Assembly: GCF_004135345.1 (NCBI RefSeq)
Contig: NZ_CP035495.1
Coordinates: forward strand, 930,001-994,000
Length of the DNA stretch: 64,000 nt
Origin: Xylanimonas allomyrinae
Lineage (GTDB): Bacteria > Actinomycetota > Actinomycetes > Actinomycetales > Cellulomonadaceae
Reading direction: 5' to 3'
Shown here: positions 8,497-16,918 of the stretch, piece by piece
Layout of the letters: each line of letters begins with the position of its first letter
Position numbering within the stretch: position 1 is the first letter of the stretch
Position numbers and translations under genes: made by a program
Notes under the pieces: generated by a model
What the model was told of the DNA's origin: nothing
Database searches by the model: none
What the model saw: the letters and a program-made list of their open reading frames with translations, nothing else

Positions 8497-8859
8497 ATGA
8501 GCTCCACGGCACAACCCATGCGCGCGCTCGTCGCTATCGGCGTCACCGAGCGGTTCTTCGCGGCCCCAGAGAGTGAGCGGAAGGCCGTGTTCCTCGCGAC
8601 CAAGACCGCCTTCGCGGGCCTGGCCGGACGGTTCGGCGTGCGCGTCCTGGGGACCTTCGACGACGACACGCTCCAGATCGGTCCGTCCACGACCTTCCCG
8701 TGGACCTGCTACCTGCTGCTCGAGGTGCCCGGCTACGACGAGGTGCGCGCGATCACCAACGTCTTCCGCGAGACGCCCGTCGGAGACCACCAGCTGTGGC
8801 GGTACTACAAGGTGGAGGCGCGCCTGGGCCGACCGCTGTTCTTCGGGGAGGACACGTGA
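8497..8859 (+). CDS. Darcynin-like small protein
   Basis: A 120-residue protein; the ATG at 8497 follows AAAGGAC and is preferred over the ATG at 8467. The pattern of an N-terminal strand, a helix with PESERKAVFL, then RVLGTFDDD, a mid CYLLLEVPGYDEVRAI and a late LWRYYKVEARLG matches darcynin-type proteins, a small family of unknown function. A comparable small protein (IacB) accompanies the oxygenase in indole-acetate degradation clusters, so a supporting role in the oxygenation step is plausible but inferred. Its stop overlaps the GTG of the next gene, indicating translational coupling. Confidence 0.5.
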   Translation: MSSTAQPMRALVAIGVTERFFAAPESERKAVFLATKTAFAGLAGRFGVRVLGTFDDDTLQIGPSTTFPWTCYLLLEVPGYDEVRAITNVFRETPVGDHQLWRYYKVEARLGRPLFFGEDT

Positions 8860-9599
8860 GCGCGGCGCGACCGGAACGGGCGGCGTTGGTGACCGGAGCC
8901 GCCCAGGGTCTGGGGGAGGCGATCGCCCGGCGGCTGCACGCGGACGGGTTCCGCGTCGCCGTCGCCGACATCAACGTCGAGGCCGCACGGACGGTGGCGG
9001 CATCGCTCGACGCGTCGGGACGGACGGCGTTCGCGCTGCCGGTCGACGTCGCGGACCCCGTGTCCATCCACGACGCGGTGGACACCTTCGTGCGCCGGTG
9101 GTCGGTGCCCGACGTCTTGGTCAACAACGCGGGACGGACGGTTCGAACGGCCCTGTGGGACATCACCGCCGACGAGTGGGACGCGGTGCTCGAGACCAAT
9201 CTGCGCGGATGCTTCCTGCTGACCCAGCGCGTGGCGAGCCTGCTGCGCGGTCGCGGCTGGGGCCGGATCGTGAACGTGGCGTCGCTGGCCGGGCAGCAGG
9301 GTGGCCTCGTCGCGGGCGCGCACTATGCGGCGTCGAAGGCGGGGATGCTCGTTCTGACGAAGGTGTTCGCGCGTGCCGTGGCGGGCGACGGGATCACCGT
9401 CAACGCGGTCGCGCCGGCCGCCGTGCGCAGCCCGGCCATGCGTTCCGGCGAGGAGGGCGCGCTGGCGGAGACGATCCCGGTGGGGCGGGTCGGCAGTGCC
9501 GAGGAGGTCGCCGCCGCCGTGGCGTACCTGGTCGGTCCGGACAGTGGCTATGTCACCGGCGCCACGATCGACGTCAACGGGGGTGTGTTCACCCGATGA
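8856..9599 (+). CDS. SDR family oxidoreductase (operon member)
   Basis: A 247-residue FabG-like SDR. The GTG at 8856 overlaps the preceding stop (GTGA). Motifs are TGAAQGLG for cofactor binding, NNAGRTV, and catalytic YAASKAG, with the usual C-terminal VTGATIDVNGG. It most likely oxidises a hydroxyl group produced by the oxygenase to a ketone or aldehyde; this is inferred from order in the operon. It overlaps the CoA ligase gene by four bases (ATGA). Confidence 0.85.
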   Translation: MSAARPERAALVTGAAQGLGEAIARRLHADGFRVAVADINVEAARTVAASLDASGRTAFALPVDVADPVSIHDAVDTFVRRWSVPDVLVNNAGRTVRTALWDITADEWDAVLETNLRGCFLLTQRVASLLRGRGWGRIVNVASLAGQQGGLVAGAHYAASKAGMLVLTKVFARAVAGDGITVNAVAPAAVRSPAMRSGEEGALAETIPVGRVGSAEEVAAAVAYLVGPDSGYVTGATIDVNGGVFTR

Positions 9600-11221
9600 C
9601 GCACCTGCGTGTGCGCGAGCATCCGTGGCGCGACTGGGCGCCCGGGCGCCGGACGGTCTCGCAGATGCTGACGCATGCCGCCGAGACCGAACCGCGACGG
9701 CTGGTCCTGACCGTCGGCGAGCGCCGGTACACCGCGCAGGACCTGGTCGGCACGGCGGCGGGCGTGGCCGCGGCGCTGCGAGCGCTCGGCGCAGGCCGTG
9801 GGTCACGGGTCGCGATGCTGAGCCCCAACCGTGCCGAGTCGCTCGAGGTGCTGTTCGGTGCTGCGTGGAACGGCAGCGTGCTCGTCCCGCTGAACCCTGC
9901 GCTGCGCGGCGACTCGCTGCGTCATCAGCTGCTCCGGACCCGGCCCTCCGTCGTGGTGTTCGACCGGTCGACGGCCGCGCAGCTGCGGGCGGTGTCCGAC
10001 GTGCTCGACGAGATCGGAGACCCGCCGCGTGTGATTGTCGGGTCGGACGCGCTCGACGCCGTCGACCACGACCTGGCGCCCGAGGTCGAGGAGTGGCTGG
10101 CTTCGTCGGTTCCCTACGCGCCCGCTCCCGCGGGTGCGGGCCCGGTCGAGGTGAGCCCGTCGGACCCCGCGGCGGTGCTGTTCACGTCGGGGACCACGGG
10201 CCCGCCCAAGGGCGTCGTGATCCCGCACGGACAGCTGTGGTGGTGGGCCGTGATCAGCGGCGAAGAGCTCGAGCTGGGCAGCGACGACGTGCTGTACACG
10301 TGTCTGCCGTTGTTCCACACCAACGCGCTGACCACCCCCTTGCAGGCGCTGGCCTCGGGGGCGCGGGCCGTCATCGGGCCCAAGTTCTCCGTCTCGCGGT
10401 TCTGGGGCCGGGTCGCGCAGGCCGGTGCGACCGTCACCTATGTGCTCGGGGCGATGAGCACGATGCTCTGGAACCGGCGGCCGGCGCAGTTCGAGCCCGC
10501 GCAGCGAGGTCGCCTGCGCCGCATCCTCGGACCCGGCATCGATCCTGCGCTCAAGCCCCGCTTCGAGGCGTTCTTCGGCGTGGCCGTCGTGGAGGGGTTC
10601 GGGATGACCGAGATCGGCGTGCCGTTGTATACGCCGGTGGGCTTGCCGATGTGCGGCGCGGTCGGTGTGCCGCACCCCGACTACGAGGTCGCCCTGCTCG
10701 ACGCGGACGGGACGGTCCTCGAGGGCGTGGCCACCGGGGAGCTTGCCGTGCGGCCCATGCAGCCCTCGATGATCTCGACCGGGTACCTCGACGATCCCGC
10801 GGCCACGTCGGCGTCGCGGACCGACCTGTGGTTCCACACCGGAGACCTGGTCGCCCGCGATGCCGACGGCGTGTACCGGTGGCGCGACCGGATCAAGGAC
10901 TCGATCCGACGACGAGGCGAGAACATCTCGAGCCACGACGTCGAGCAGGCCGTGCGCAGGCACCCGGCGGTCGCCGACGCCGCTGCGGTCGCGGTGCCGA
11001 GCGAACTGGGCGAGGACGAGGTGCTCGTCGTCGTGCAGCTCGCGGACGGTCACGCGTTCGAGCCCGAGGAGCTCATCGCCACGGCGGCCGAGAACCTCCC
11101 GGCCTTCGCGCTGCCGCGATTCCTGCGCGTCGTGGACGAGCTCCCGCTGACGGCGAACGGGAAGGTGTCCAAGGCGATGCTGCGCGCGGCGGGTGTCACG
11201 GCCGAGGTGTGGTCGCGATGA
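9596..11221 (+). CDS. AMP-dependent acyl-CoA synthetase
   Basis: A 541-residue ANL-superfamily ligase that activates a carboxylic acid to its CoA thioester using ATP. The P-loop-like A3 motif is LFTSGTTGPPKGVV (near residue 198), the A5 motif GFGMTEIG, the A8 hinge RIKDSIRRRGENIS and the C-terminal catalytic Lys in NGKVSKAML. Sequence style is closest to medium-chain or carnitine/crotonobetaine-type ligases. The start at 9596 overlaps the SDR stop, and the stop overlaps the thiolase-like ATG, so the five genes from 8497 onward are tightly coupled. The acid it activates is unknown. Confidence 0.9.
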   Translation: MTHLRVREHPWRDWAPGRRTVSQMLTHAAETEPRRLVLTVGERRYTAQDLVGTAAGVAAALRALGAGRGSRVAMLSPNRAESLEVLFGAAWNGSVLVPLNPALRGDSLRHQLLRTRPSVVVFDRSTAAQLRAVSDVLDEIGDPPRVIVGSDALDAVDHDLAPEVEEWLASSVPYAPAPAGAGPVEVSPSDPAAVLFTSGTTGPPKGVVIPHGQLWWWAVISGEELELGSDDVLYTCLPLFHTNALTTPLQALASGARAVIGPKFSVSRFWGRVAQAGATVTYVLGAMSTMLWNRRPAQFEPAQRGRLRRILGPGIDPALKPRFEAFFGVAVVEGFGMTEIGVPLYTPVGLPMCGAVGVPHPDYEVALLDADGTVLEGVATGELAVRPMQPSMISTGYLDDPAATSASRTDLWFHTGDLVARDADGVYRWRDRIKDSIRRRGENISSHDVEQAVRRHPAVADAAAVAVPSELGEDEVLVVVQLADGHAFEPEELIATAAENLPAFALPRFLRVVDELPLTANGKVSKAMLRAAGVTAEVWSR

Positions 11222-12399
11222 CGATCAGCGCGGTGCGCGACGTCGACGGGGCAGTGATCGCGGGGTGGTGCGAGCTGCCCGTCAGCAGGCGCCCTCACCG
11301 CCCAGCCCGGGAGCTGCTCGCCCAGGCGGTTGCCGGTGCGATCGCGCACGCGGGGATCGTCCCGAGCGAGGTCGACGGTTTCGCCGTCGGCGGGTTCACG
11401 CTGGGGCCCGACCACGCGGTGGACCTCGCCCTCCGTCTCGGACTGCGCGTGCAGTGGCTGAGCCCCCAGGACCCGGGCGGTTCCGGCGCGCTGAACGGAG
11501 TCCTCGGGGCCGCGCGCGCGGTTCTGGCCGGTGACGCGGAGGTGGTCGTCTGCGCGGCTGCGGACACCACCGACCCGGCGTCGCTGGCACGCCTCAACGC
11601 GACCTTCTCCACGTCGTTCGCCGAGGCGCTGGCGCCGATCGGGGCGGCGTCGGCACCGGTCGTGTTCGCGTTCGTGCAGAACGAGCACGCGCGGCGGACG
11701 GGGACGTCGCGCGAGGACCTGGGGCGTGTCGCCGCCGCCCAGCGCCGCTGCGCGTCACGCAACCCCGTGGCGATGTTCCGAGCGCCGCTCTCGGTGCCGC
11801 AGTACCTCGACGCGCCGGCGGTCGCGGAGCCGATCGGCCTCTACGACTGCGTCTATCCGGGCTCGGGTGCGGCGGCCGTGGTGGTCATGTCGGAGGACCG
11901 GGCGAGGAGGATCCGCCGTCCGGTCGCCCACCTTCGCGCCGGGTTCTCGGTTCACGGCCACGGAAGCCGGGCGGCCATGACGTTCGGGTGGCGGGAGCAC
12001 GCGGCCGCCCTGTATGACGCGTGCGGGTTGGGCCCCCGAGACCTCTCCGTGCTGGAGCTGTACGACGACTTTCCCGTGATGGTGGCGATCCAGCTCGACG
12101 AGCTCGGGCTGCTCGGCGGGGGAGGGCTGCGCGCGTTCCTGGACCGGGAGTCGCACGGTGTGGCGGGAGCCGTGCCGTTCAACACCGGTGGCGGGATGCT
12201 CAACATCGGTCAGGCCGGTGGCGCGGGCGGGTTCGTGCCGCTCGTCCAGGCGGCCCGGCAGGTCACCCACCAAGCCGGGGACACCCAGGTCGCGGGCGCG
12301 AGCGCGGCGCTGGCGACCGGCCTGGGCATGATCGACCAGGACGGCCCGCAGTCGGTGGGGGCGCTCGTGATGTCGCGGCCGGGCGTGGGGCGGGCCTGA
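11218..12399 (+). CDS. Thiolase-like protein lacking the usual thiolase catalytic residues
   Basis: A 393-residue thiolase-fold protein of the sterol-carrier/lipid-transfer class. The normal HDCF segment is replaced by LYDDFPVM, and the usual GHPxGA segment reads NIGQAGGAGG, so the active-site Cys and His of degradative thiolases are absent. Thiolase-fold aldolases such as Ltp2 work with a DUF35 partner and a catalytic Tyr to cleave beta-hydroxyacyl-CoA by retro-aldol reaction. The immediately following DUF35 gene and the Tyr in ELYDDF make that role attractive here. It overlaps the genes on both sides. Confidence 0.75.
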   Translation: MTISAVRDVDGAVIAGWCELPVSRRPHRPARELLAQAVAGAIAHAGIVPSEVDGFAVGGFTLGPDHAVDLALRLGLRVQWLSPQDPGGSGALNGVLGAARAVLAGDAEVVVCAAADTTDPASLARLNATFSTSFAEALAPIGAASAPVVFAFVQNEHARRTGTSREDLGRVAAAQRRCASRNPVAMFRAPLSVPQYLDAPAVAEPIGLYDCVYPGSGAAAVVVMSEDRARRIRRPVAHLRAGFSVHGHGSRAAMTFGWREHAAALYDACGLGPRDLSVLELYDDFPVMVAIQLDELGLLGGGGLRAFLDRESHGVAGAVPFNTGGGMLNIGQAGGAGGFVPLVQAARQVTHQAGDTQVAGASAALATGLGMIDQDGPQSVGALVMSRPGVGRA

Positions 12400-12767
12400 T
12401 GCCGGGCGGGAACGGGTACCCGCGCCGCGTGGGCGATGACATCGCCTTTCCCCGGTGCGGGCGCTGCGGCTCGTGGCGGTGGCCCAGCGGAGAGACGTGT
12501 CGCCGGTGCGGGAGCGGTGAGGTGCGGCCCGCGGTCTGGACCGGGTCGGCCGTCGTCGTCGACGAGGTGACGGTTCACCGTGGCGTGCCGGAGCAGTTTC
12601 TCGCGGAGGGCCCGTTCGTCCTGGTCCGGCTCGACCTGGGCGGGCTCGAGCTCATCACCCGATGGCAGGACCGGCCCGACGACGCGGGGCCGGGCACCGT
12701 CTGCTCGCTTCGGTGGAGTCAGCAGGGGTGGCCCCTTGCCGCCCCGGTGAACGACGCCGGTCATTGA
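12399..12767 (+). CDS. DUF35 Zn-ribbon/OB-fold acyl-CoA-associated protein
   Basis: A 122-residue protein with an N-terminal zinc ribbon (two CxxC pairs in CGRCGSWRWPSG and CRRCGSG) followed by an OB-fold region, the DUF35 architecture. Family members bind CoA thioesters and form obligate complexes with thiolase-fold partners. The start overlaps the stop of the thiolase-like gene (TGATG), strongly supporting a complex with that product. It is the last gene of the dense operon; a 253-bp gap follows. Confidence 0.8.
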   Translation: MPGGNGYPRRVGDDIAFPRCGRCGSWRWPSGETCRRCGSGEVRPAVWTGSAVVVDEVTVHRGVPEQFLAEGPFVLVRLDLGGLELITRWQDRPDDAGPGTVCSLRWSQQGWPLAAPVNDAGH

Positions 12768-12928
12768 TTCTCAGAATGGCGGGAAAGGTCTAGGAACTCA
12801 CAGCCGACATAGTGCCGGCCGGTCGCAGTCGGGCGAGGTGTGTACCACCTCGCTCCGGGGCGTGCGCGCGTTTTCACCATTCAGTTGCCAGCGCGTCGTA
12901 ATGGTCCGGGAAGGCGCATGACAAACCG

Positions 12929-12958
12929 TTGACGAACGTGCGTGGAATGCTGCAAACT
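12929..12958 (+). promoter_or_regulatory. Possible promoter for the MHS transporter
   Basis: TTGACG (12929-12934) lies 18 bases before CAAACT (12953-12958), a half-match to a -10 box preceded by TG. It sits about 62 bp before the transporter start in the 253-bp gap after the DUF35 gene. The match is weak. Confidence 0.3.
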
Positions 12959-13020
12959 CGGCGGGTCGGTGCGCACCGAAACGCTCATGACCAGTTCGTC
13001 TCAACGGAAAGGATCGTCAG

Positions 13021-14391
13021 ATGACTTCCGTCCTGGACCCGGTGAGGACAGCCGTCGACCGACGGCGGGTGTTTGCTGCGACGATTATCGGCACCACCAT
13101 CGAATGGTACGACTTCTTCATCTACGCGACGGCCTCAGGAGTCGTGCTCGCTCCGCTGTTCTTCGCGCCCGCAGGGCGGCAGGTCGCCGTTCTCGTGGCA
13201 TTCGCCTCGAGTGGAATCGGCTTTCTGTTCCGCCCGCTCGGGGCGTTTATCGCCGGCCATCTCGGAGATCGAGTGGGGCGGCGTCCCGTCCTGGTCGGGA
13301 CGCTGATCCTGATGGGTGTCGCGACGACGGCCGTCGGGCTGCTTCCCACCTACCACCAGATTGGCCTGGCCGCACCGGTGCTGTTGCTGGTCCTGCGCGT
13401 CCTGCAGGGCCTCTCGGCAGGTGGCGAGTGGGGAGGAGCGGTCCTCCTGGCGGTCGAGCACGCGCCGGTGCGACGTCGCGGGTTCTTCGGGACGGCGCCG
13501 CAGATCGGCGTCCCGCTGGGGCTGCTCCTGGCCTCCGGCGCGCTCGGGCTCATGAGCGTCCTGGCTCCCGGAGACGCGTTCCTCGCCTGGGGCTGGCGCG
13601 TGCCGTTCCTCGCGAGCGTCGTCCTGATCGCGGTCGGCCACTACGTGCGGCGCAGGGTCGGCGAGTCGCCGGTGTTCACGGAGCTGGCGGCGCGCAAGAA
13701 GGTCACCAGCCGGCCCATCGCGGCCCTGTTCCGCACGCATGCGCCGCTCGTGCTCGTCGTCGCGCTCGTCATGGCCGGGACCAACGGCCCCAGCTACATG
13801 ATCCCCGGCGGGTTCCTGCAGCAGTACGTCACGGATCCCGACACGGGGATCGGGCTCGAGCTGAGTCCCGTCCTGGCAGCGGTGACGTTCTCCAGCCTCG
13901 TGTGGCTCGCCACGACCTGGATTGCGGGCACCCTCTCGGACCGCGTCGGGCGGCGGCGGATGTTCATGATCGGGTGGGCAGTGCAGGCCGTGGCCGTCCT
14001 GGCGCTGTTCCCCCTGGTGAACACCGGTGAGATCGCGCTGTTCCTGCTGGCGATCTGTCTGCTCAACGGGGCGACCGGGATCACGATGGGCCCGATGTCC
14101 AGCTTCTTCGCGGAGCTGTTCCCGAGCTCCATCCGGGCTTCCGGGATCTCCATCTCCTATGCCGTCGGTGCCGTGCTCGGCGGGGCGTTCGCTCCGCTCA
14201 TCGCGCAGTGGCTGCTGCGGACGACGGGCACCTCGGGCGCCATCACCGTCTACCTCGTGCTGCTCACCGCCGTCGGTCTCGCCGCGACAGCGGTGCTCCG
14301 CGACCGCACGGGCATCGCTCTCGGCGCCGATGCGGGCGCCGAGGAGGCGCTGCCGTTCGTGGGAAGACGCGGCACGCCGGCGCAGAGCTGA
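13021..14391 (+). CDS. MFS transporter, metabolite:H+ symporter (MHS) family
   Basis: A 456-residue permease with 12 predicted membrane helices. The MHS/ShiA signature is clear in TTIEWYDFFIYATAS, the loop motif GHLGDRVGRRP, and LRVLQGLSAGGEWGGAV. A second copy of the MFS loop motif is DRVGRRRMF. It probably imports the organic acid degraded by the preceding operon, by proton symport across the cytoplasmic membrane; the substrate is inferred only from position. The start follows GGAAAGGATCG and is the only ATG before the first helix. Confidence 0.9.
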   Translation: MTSVLDPVRTAVDRRRVFAATIIGTTIEWYDFFIYATASGVVLAPLFFAPAGRQVAVLVAFASSGIGFLFRPLGAFIAGHLGDRVGRRPVLVGTLILMGVATTAVGLLPTYHQIGLAAPVLLLVLRVLQGLSAGGEWGGAVLLAVEHAPVRRRGFFGTAPQIGVPLGLLLASGALGLMSVLAPGDAFLAWGWRVPFLASVVLIAVGHYVRRRVGESPVFTELAARKKVTSRPIAALFRTHAPLVLVVALVMAGTNGPSYMIPGGFLQQYVTDPDTGIGLELSPVLAAVTFSSLVWLATTWIAGTLSDRVGRRRMFMIGWAVQAVAVLALFPLVNTGEIALFLLAICLLNGATGITMGPMSSFFAELFPSSIRASGISISYAVGAVLGGAFAPLIAQWLLRTTGTSGAITVYLVLLTAVGLAATAVLRDRTGIALGADAGAEEALPFVGRRGTPAQS

Positions 14392-14699
14392 CGCGGTCCA
14401 GGCTCGCGCATGACGGGACCCGGTGGCGGGGACACGCACACTGCTCGCAGGGCAACGTGCGGGTCTCCGCTCCCGGCCGCCCCCGGCCGCACCCGGGGCG
14501 GGACGGCCCGGCCGCGCCGCGCGGCGTCGGCGAGAGGCCCCCTCACCCCGCCGGCCGCGCGTGGACGCGGTGGTCCTGGTGACGGTTCCCCGGGCCGGCC
14601 GGACCCGGGGCGCTTCTGGTCGCCCTGCCTGCGGGCACCTGCCCACGGATCGTCGCGGCTGCCCGCGCCCGCCCGACGGGGACACGGGGAGAGCCCCCG
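14392..14699. other. Gene-free interval, nothing recognised
   Basis: 308 bp of very GC-rich sequence after the transporter gene. There are several short GC-rich inverted repeats but no single convincing terminator, RNA gene or family-supported frame. Confidence 0.4.
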
Positions 14700-14737
14700 A
14701 AAATCGTTGAACGAGGCGCGGCAAGCGCTGCTAGCAT
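14700..14737 (+). promoter_or_regulatory. Candidate promoter with AT-rich box (WhiB7-like layout)
   Basis: AAAAT (14700-14704) precedes TTGAAC (14707-14712) by two bases, and TAGCAT (14732-14737) follows at a 19-base spacing. An AT-rich patch immediately upstream of the -35 is the arrangement bound by WhiB7-type AT-hook activators of actinobacterial antibiotic-resistance genes. The spacing is long and no consensus match is claimed. It lies 38 bp upstream of the leader ORF start. Confidence 0.35.
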
Positions 14738-14774
14738 CCGCAAGGCCGTGCACGTGAACGAGGAGGTGGTACCC

Positions 14775-14825
14775 GTGAGCAAGACGATCTGGGTGCTCCC
14801 TCGCGGAGGCATGGTCGGGCGGTAG
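14775..14825 (+). CDS. 16-codon leader peptide upstream of alpha/beta hydrolase
   Basis: A short ORF, GTG to TAG, encoding MSKTIWVLPRGGMVGR. It has an excellent Shine-Dalgarno sequence, AGGAGGTGG, ending a few bases upstream, better than that of most full-size genes here. Its stop codon overlaps the first base of an inverted-repeat structure that surrounds the ribosome-binding site of the hydrolase. This is the layout of translational attenuators, in which ribosome stalling on the leader opens the downstream site. No known leader-peptide family was recognised. Confidence 0.6.
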   Translation: MSKTIWVLPRGGMVGR

Positions 14826-14867
14826 GTCGTCCGGGAGCGCCGTTCAGCACTCCCGAGAGGCACGACC
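14825..14867 (+). promoter_or_regulatory. RBS-masking hairpin (candidate translational attenuator)
   Basis: Outer arms GGTCGT (14825-14830) and ACGACC (14862-14867) and inner arms CGGGAG (14832-14837) and CTCCCG (14850-14855) nest into one stem-loop. The hydrolase ribosome-binding site AGAGG (14856-14860) is held between the right arms and the ATG at 14868 follows immediately. The left outer arm begins at the last base of the leader stop codon, so a ribosome at the leader end would disrupt the structure. Confidence 0.55.
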
Positions 14868-15590
14868 ATGCACTTCACGTCAGAACGGCTCATCGACGGC
14901 GACGTCGTCGAACGCCGGTTCACGCTCGGCGACATCCCCGGCATCCTGTGGACGCCGGCGTCCCGGCCCGCACCCCTGATCCTGCTCGGACACCCCGGTG
15001 GACTGGACACGATGTACCCCCGGCTGGCCGGGCGGGCGCGGCGGTCCGCCGCCGACGGCTTCGCCTCGGCGACCATCGAGCTGCCGGGGTCGGGCGACCG
15101 CCCGCCGTCCCCCGACGCCCAGGCGGCCCGCGCGGACCTGCGCAGCGCCCTGGCGCACGGGGAACCGGTGGGTGAGATCGTGGACCGGCTGGTCCTCCCG
15201 CTGGTCGAGCAGGCGGCCCCGGAGTGGCAGAGCGCCATCGACGCGCTCCTCGCGCTGCTCGAGATCAGCGGCCCTGTCGGCTACTCGGGCGGGCTCGTCG
15301 GCGTCGGGATCCGGCTGGCACGCGTCGAGCCGCGCATCGTGGCCGCAGGCCTCTTCGCAGGCAGCTTCGTGCCACGGTCGATGGTCGAGGAGGCCCGCGA
15401 GGTCACGATCCCGCTGCACGTCCTGCTGCAGTGGGACGACAAGGGCAACGACCGGCAGCTCGCGCTGGACCTGTTCGACGCGTTCGGCTCGGCCGAGAAG
15501 ACGCTGCAGGCGAACCTCGGCGGGCACACCGGCGTCCCCCCGCACGCGGGGGAGGACGCGGCACGGTTCTTCTGCCGGCACCTGAGGTGA
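14868..15590 (+). CDS. Alpha/beta hydrolase under leader-peptide control
   Basis: A 240-residue alpha/beta-hydrolase. It has an oxyanion-type LGHPGGLD near residue 46, a nucleophile elbow GYSGGLVG (GxSxG) near residue 138, an Asp in LLQWDDKGND and a C-terminal His in GGHTGVPPHAG. It is soluble and has no signal peptide. The promoter layout, leader ORF and sequestered start suggest induction by a translation-affecting compound, so hydrolysis of an antibiotic ester or lactone is a reasonable but unproven guess. It ends inside a triplicated 14-bp repeat and is followed by a strong terminator. Confidence 0.8.
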   Translation: MHFTSERLIDGDVVERRFTLGDIPGILWTPASRPAPLILLGHPGGLDTMYPRLAGRARRSAADGFASATIELPGSGDRPPSPDAQAARADLRSALAHGEPVGEIVDRLVLPLVEQAAPEWQSAIDALLALLEISGPVGYSGGLVGVGIRLARVEPRIVAAGLFAGSFVPRSMVEEAREVTIPLHVLLQWDDKGNDRQLALDLFDAFGSAEKTLQANLGGHTGVPPHAGEDAARFFCRHLR

Positions 15591-15618
15591 GGCACCCGAG
15601 GTGAGGCACCCGAGGTGA
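15577..15618 (+). repeat. 14-bp tandem repeat, three copies, spanning the stop codon
   Basis: GGCACCTGAGGTGA followed by two GGCACCCGAGGTGA units. The hydrolase stop codon is the last triplet of the first unit. Confidence 0.8.
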
Positions 15619-15621
15619 GGT

Positions 15622-15654
15622 CCCGTGCCGGGCGGCCCGGCCGCCCGGCACGGG
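15622..15654. terminator. Strong bidirectional terminator hairpin
   Basis: CCCGTGCCGGGCGG (15622-15635) and CCGCCCGGCACGGG (15641-15654) form a perfect 14-bp stem with a 5-base loop, placed between the convergent hydrolase and arginine deiminase genes. Confidence 0.85.
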
Positions 15655-15658
15655 AGCG

Positions 15659-16918
15659 TCAGCCGTCCACCGCGTCCCGCGCGAGCGGGCACGTCATGCA
15701 GTGCCCGCCGCCGCGCCCGCGCCCCAGCTCGGCGCCGACGATCTCGACCACCTCGACCCCCGCCTGCCGCAGCAGCGCGTTGGTGTGCGTGTTGCGGTCG
15801 TAGGCGAACACCACGCCGGGCTCGACGGCGACGACGTTGTTGCCGCTGTCCCACTGCTGCCGTTCGCCCGCGTACCAGCCGCCGCCCGGCTCGACCGTGC
15901 GCAGCCGCGCGATCCCGAGGGCGTCGGCGACGACGTCGACGAACGGCGTCGGCTCGGCGGTGATCTCGACGCCGCCGTCGTCGGCGGGGCGCAGCGAGAA
16001 CGGGCGGATGCCGTCGACGATGTCGGGGTAGTAGGTGACCAGGTCGCGGTCGGCGAACGTGAACACGGTGTCGAGGTGCATCGCCGACCGCAGCCGGGGC
16101 AGGCCGGCCACGACGACGCGCGTCGCCGCACCGGCGTCGAACAGCCTCGCCGCGACCTGGGTGATGGCCTGACGCGAGGTGCGCTCGCTCATCCCGATCA
16201 GCACCGCGCCGTTGCCGATGGGCATGACGTCGCCGCCCTCGAGCGTGGCCCGGCCCCAGGAACGCTCCGGGTCGCCCCACCACACCCGGCTGCCGGCGAA
16301 GCGGGGATGGAACAGGTAGATCGCCTTCATCAGGAGCGTCTCGCCGTGCCGGGCCGGCCAGTACAGCGGGTTGAGGGTCACGCCGCCGTAGATCCAGCAC
16401 GTGGTGTCGCGCGTGTAGATGGTGTTCGGCAGGGGAGGCATCAGGTACTCGTTGCCGCCGGTGGACTCGTGCGCGAGGGCCAGCTCGCTCGCGTGCAGCG
16501 AGGCGGGCAGGTCGCGCGTCGACAGGCCGCCGACGAGGTGCTCGGCCAGGGCGACGTCGTCGAGCGTCTCGAGGTAGGCGCGGGTATCGGTCAGCAGGCC
16601 GAGGCCCACCTCGTCGGGGACGATCTTGCGGTCGAGCAGCCAGTCCCGGGCGCCCGGCACGGCCAGGGTCTGCGCCAGCAGGTCGTGCAGCTCGACGACG
16701 TCGACACCGCGCTCGCGCAGCCGGCGCACGAAGTCCTCGTGGTCGCGCACCGCGTTCTGCACCCACAGGACGTCGTCGAACAGCAGGTCGTGGTTGTTGC
16801 GGGGCGTGAGGCGTTCGTGCGCGAGCCCCGGGCGGCACACGAGCACGGTGCGCAGCCTGCCCACCTCGGAGTGGACGCCGAACCGCGCGCCCTGCGTCTC
16901 GGCGTCCTGCGGTTCCAT
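15659..16918 (-). CDS. arcA: Arginine deiminase
   Basis: A 419-residue arginine deiminase, converting arginine to citrulline and ammonia. The ATG at 16918 follows GGAGGGC, and upstream in-frame codons lack a site. Family blocks visible are [19 protein letters not shown] at the N-terminus, [12 protein letters not shown], the substrate-binding [21 protein letters not shown] and the catalytic Cys in [12 protein letters not shown] near the C-terminus. The length is normal for ArcA. No ornithine carbamoyltransferase, carbamate kinase or arginine/ornithine antiporter gene is adjacent, so it is an orphan here and may serve nitrogen supply or acid resistance. Confidence 0.92.
   Translation of the reverse strand: MEPQDAETQGARFGVHSEVGRLRTVLVCRPGLAHERLTPRNNHDLLFDDVLWVQNAVRDHEDFVRRLRERGVDVVELHDLLAQTLAVPGARDWLLDRKIVPDEVGLGLLTDTRAYLETLDDVALAEHLVGGLSTRDLPASLHASELALAHESTGGNEYLMPPLPNTIYTRDTTCWIYGGVTLNPLYWPARHGETLLMKAIYLFHPRFAGSRVWWGDPERSWGRATLEGGDVMPIGNGAVLIGMSERTSRQAITQVAARLFDAGAATRVVVAGLPRLRSAMHLDTVFTFADRDLVTYYPDIVDGIRPFSLRPADDGGVEITAEPTPFVDVVADALGIARLRTVEPGGGWYAGERQQWDSGNNVVAVEPGVVFAYDRNTHTNALLRQAGVEVVEIVGAELGRGRGGGHCMTCPLARDAVDG

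Noticed and set aside
13135-14724. 529-codon minus-strand frame opposite the MHS transporter
   Set aside because: No motif, highly charged composition, and entirely antisense to a clear transporter.
15659-16918. Complete arginine deiminase pathway
   Set aside because: No carbamoyltransferase, carbamate kinase or antiporter gene lies next to arcA; the neighbours are a hydrolase and a thiolase.
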